Shown here: piece by piece, positions 62,148 through 64,000 of the stretch | How the letters are laid out: each line of letters begins with the position of its first letter | Numbering within the stretch: position 1 is the stretch's first letter | Assembly (NCBI GenBank): GCA_023229245.1 | Contig: JALNZU010000008.1 | Location: 37,223 to 101,222, forward strand | Origin: Bacteroidales bacterium | GTDB taxonomy: Bacteria > Bacteroidota > Bacteroidia > Bacteroidales > F082 | DNA: 64,000 nucleotides | Direction of reading: 5' to 3' | Program-made: the position numbers and the translations under genes | Notes under the pieces: generated by a model | What the model saw: only the letters and a program-made list of their open reading frames with translations | Database searches by the model: none | Told to the model about the DNA's origin: nothing

Positions 62148-64000
62148 TTATTGCTCATTCATATATTGAGTAGTTCTGATTTTCAGATAGGTGATGATCT
62201 TACCAACGTCGTCAGTTGATACATTCTGGTTCGGCATAGCCAGGTTGTATCTGCGGCGCATAGCTTCTATATCAGGCTCGCTCATATGCTTTTCGGGATT
62301 CAATATCCACGACTTGAGCCAATCGTCGCTGCGACGTTTGTCAACCATCAACAAATCGGGGCCATTAAAGTCTTCTCCAAACTTATGACATGCGTTACAG
62401 CCGTAATTGAGGAATTCCATTTCGCCATCTAACAAGCCTTTCATTTCTATAGCTGAAGGCTGGAATGCCTGCATCATCATATCTTCCTGTATACGTTTGG
62501 AGTATGCTAATACACGTTCGTTATTGGCTTTCTCGTCAAAAGCTACGGTAAGATACCCTTGGAGCTTAGTGCCTTCAGGACTATGGTAATGGTCTAACAG
62601 CAATGGGTACATACCCGGTTTTTCGGCTTTGAACTCTATAGTAGCTGTTTCGCCCGGACGCCAACGGTACATCTGGTCGTAAGAAACGATCTCATACACA
62701 TAATGGTCTAACTTCGTTTGCCCGTGATTGGTGATATGCAGTTCAACATTTTGTCCTTGACGAAGGTTAATATTGGACGGAGTAACAGCACCATTATTAA
62801 TGGTTGCGTAGATATGAACTGTTTTTCCTTTCACTTCTTTCTTCTCAGCACCAACAGCTGTATAGTATGGTGATTTCTCCATCGTATAGATATTGGTACC
62901 TAATGGATAGGTCTCTTCCGAGGTGAAATAATCGTCATGTATTAAAGCTGTATAGTGCGGCTCGCCCATAGGTATCGGCAAGTCGAAGATACACTGCATA
63001 TTCCCACCCTCAATATCAATGAGTTGATGGTTTTGAGGATGAAGTGGTCCAACCGGATTAAAACGGTCAATCGAAAGTTTGTTGAGGGAGATGAGATACT
63101 TTCCATGTGGATCAACGGCATCGCCATGAGCTGCAACTAAGTGTCCGACGTTGTAGTGCGAAGACACATAATCTAATACTTTCAGATTGAGATAATCCCA
63201 TTTGGTTATCCGGGAATCTACATAAATAGAGGTGTAGATAATACCGGGTTCTTTGTCGTATTGGTTATGCAGAGGGCCTAATCCAACTTCTACGCTACCG
63301 TGTAAGGCATCTTCTAATGCGATCACAGGTATTCCGAATTCGTCTGTTCCTTCGAAATTCTTTTCGTCTATTGCTTTCATGATCTTATCGAAGGAATATA
63401 CCCATGCGTGTGAATCTAACTTACCGGCAACTACTATATATTTCCCGTCGGGGCTTACGTCTACTCCATGAGGTGATTTAGGTTCAGGTATCAGATATAG
63501 CATGTTATTCTGAATAGCTGTTTCTATAGTGATCACTTTATGTCCGTTTACGATGATGTATTTTCCTTCTTTCACAAGTCTTTCAGCTGTTTGCCAGTTA
63601 ACCACATGCAAGTAGTCCACATCACGTGCCGAGCATCCAGCTTCAAATGGTGGCCTTCCGCTTTCTATACCTCCAATATACATTTCTGTACAGAAGGAAT
63701 TAGTGAATGACCATCCGTAGCTAACGTTCTTACCCATATCGGATAAGTCTTGTGTGTAAGGTGGGAACTCAACAGTAAAAGAGTTTTTCTCGTCTACTTT
63801 TCCTGTTTCATTATTAAACTTCCAGTACGTATTACCGCCTCTCCAATATTTTTTGAAGTTGCGTTCGTTGAGCGGATAGTATTTTCTATCTAATGGTGCG
63901 GGATATTGGCACGATTCGACAAAATACTCTGAGTTGGGTGTAAAGAAACATCCACCGTGATTGCTTCTATAGATAGGATTATTAACTATCTGTTTCAGTT
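62148..64000 (-). CDS. nosZ: Nitrous oxide reductase NosZ, clade II type, with fused cytochrome c but no CuA ligands (5' partial)
   Basis: 616 residues are visible, numbered from the first full codon at the window edge. The catalytic propeller is well conserved: NHGGCFFTPNSEY, PPYTQDLSDMGK, SPHGVDVSPDGKYIVVAGKLD, VGLGPLHNQYD, YNVGHLVAAHGD and MGEPHYTALI hold CuZ histidines; the first ligand pair lies beyond the edge. The cupredoxin domain follows (about 405-490), but the loop where CuA is bound reads PGMYPLLLDHYHSPEG (461-476). The usual ligands C, C, H, M are here L468, H472, G476 and L479; the outer His survives (H432, LDHYVYEI). The tail (505-616) is a cytochrome c domain with C534-N-A-C537-H538 and NLAMPNQ. 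Reduces N2O to N2 in the periplasm if active. Confidence 0.93.
   Translation of the reverse strand, partial: LKQIVNNPIYRSNHGGCFFTPNSEYFVESCQYPAPLDRKYYPLNERNFKKYWRGGNTYWKFNNETGKVDEKNSFTVEFPPYTQDLSDMGKNVSYGWSFTNSFCTEMYIGGIESGRPPFEAGCSARDVDYLHVVNWQTAERLVKEGKYIIVNGHKVITIETAIQNNMLYLIPEPKSPHGVDVSPDGKYIVVAGKLDSHAWVYSFDKIMKAIDEKNFEGTDEFGIPVIALEDALHGSVEVGLGPLHNQYDKEPGIIYTSIYVDSRITKWDYLNLKVLDYVSSHYNVGHLVAAHGDAVDPHGKYLISLNKLSIDRFNPVGPLHPQNHQLIDIEGGNMQCIFDLPIPMGEPHYTALIHDDYFTSEETYPLGTNIYTMEKSPYYTAVGAEKKEVKGKTVHIYATINNGAVTPSNINLRQGQNVELHITNHGQTKLDHYVYEIVSYDQMYRWRPGETATIEFKAEKPGMYPLLLDHYHSPEGTKLQGYLTVAFDEKANNERVLAYSKRIQEDMMMQAFQPSAIEMKGLLDGEMEFLNYGCNACHKFGEDFNGPDLLMVDKRRSDDWLKSWILNPEKHMSEPDIEAMRRRYNLAMPNQNVSTDDVGKIITYLKIRTTQYMNEQ

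Noticed and set aside
62540..62640. Frameshift explaining the missing CuA cysteines in nosZ
   Set aside because: Reading frame and conserved flanks (PGMY before, QGYLTV after) are intact with the same spacing as in canonical NosZ; a shift would disrupt one side.

Overview
The window is from a member of the Bacteroidota, probably class Bacteroidia. It carries a secreted protease with BACON repeats and a type IX secretion sorting tail, the rpmG-DUF4295-ftsY-rimO order typical of the phylum, alternative complex III, several TAnnTTTG-type promoter boxes, and few strong Shine-Dalgarno sequences. I saw no rRNA, tRNA, phage or intact insertion sequence.

Layout. 1-6.1 kb: the 3' part of a LysC-like protease with seven BACON units, then a gene-poor stretch and a beta-helix lipoprotein. 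6.1-22.1 kb: mostly housekeeping and metabolism: a KamA-like radical SAM protein, a thioesterase, rimO/ftsY/DUF4295/rpmG, histidine degradation (ftcD, hutI), recR, a copper ATPase with an unusual HMA-AraC regulator, and a clan GH-A glycosidase-like protein with a dockerin-like tail. 22.2-23.6 kb and 32.15-33.15 kb: two related fields of short palindromic repeats. They bracket, in direct orientation, a 9-kb plus-strand block (aminotransferase, ggt, murA, grpE, dnaJ, and an ABC exporter pair).

33.2-64 kb: one continuous minus-strand respiratory block, read from right to left. It starts with a clade-II-type nos cluster: nosZ (5' end beyond the window), a monoheme cytochrome, a NosB-like membrane protein, nosD, a small unknown, an OprC/NosA-type copper receptor, nosG, nosH, nosF, nosL and nosY. 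A pentapeptide lipoprotein and a YceI protein follow. Next come alternative complex III (actA, B, C, D, F, E), slyD and a DUF3365 cytochrome. The block ends with the cbb3 oxidase and its assembly genes (ccoI, ccoS, ccoNO fusion, ccoQ, monoheme ccoP, ccoG, ccoH, a SafE-like protein).

How it works together (inference): quinol electrons pass through alternative complex III and c-type cytochromes to a cbb3 oxidase at low oxygen, or through NosG/NosH and cytochromes to nitrous oxide reductase. Both terminal enzymes need copper, and the block supplies outer-membrane copper import (OprC-like), periplasmic copper delivery (NosL/D/F/Y) and a CcoI ATPase.

Most notable observation: the nosZ product keeps the catalytic-domain motifs and a C-terminal heme domain, but every cysteine, histidine and methionine expected in the C-terminal CuA ligand loop is replaced, with no gap in the loop. 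If confirmed, this is a nitrous oxide reductase without CuA that would have to receive electrons through its fused heme. Other points of interest are the 53-bp CRISPR-looking palindrome array, the HMA-AraC copper regulator, the dockerin-like tail, and a palindrome-linked -24/-12-like promoter upstream of grpE.
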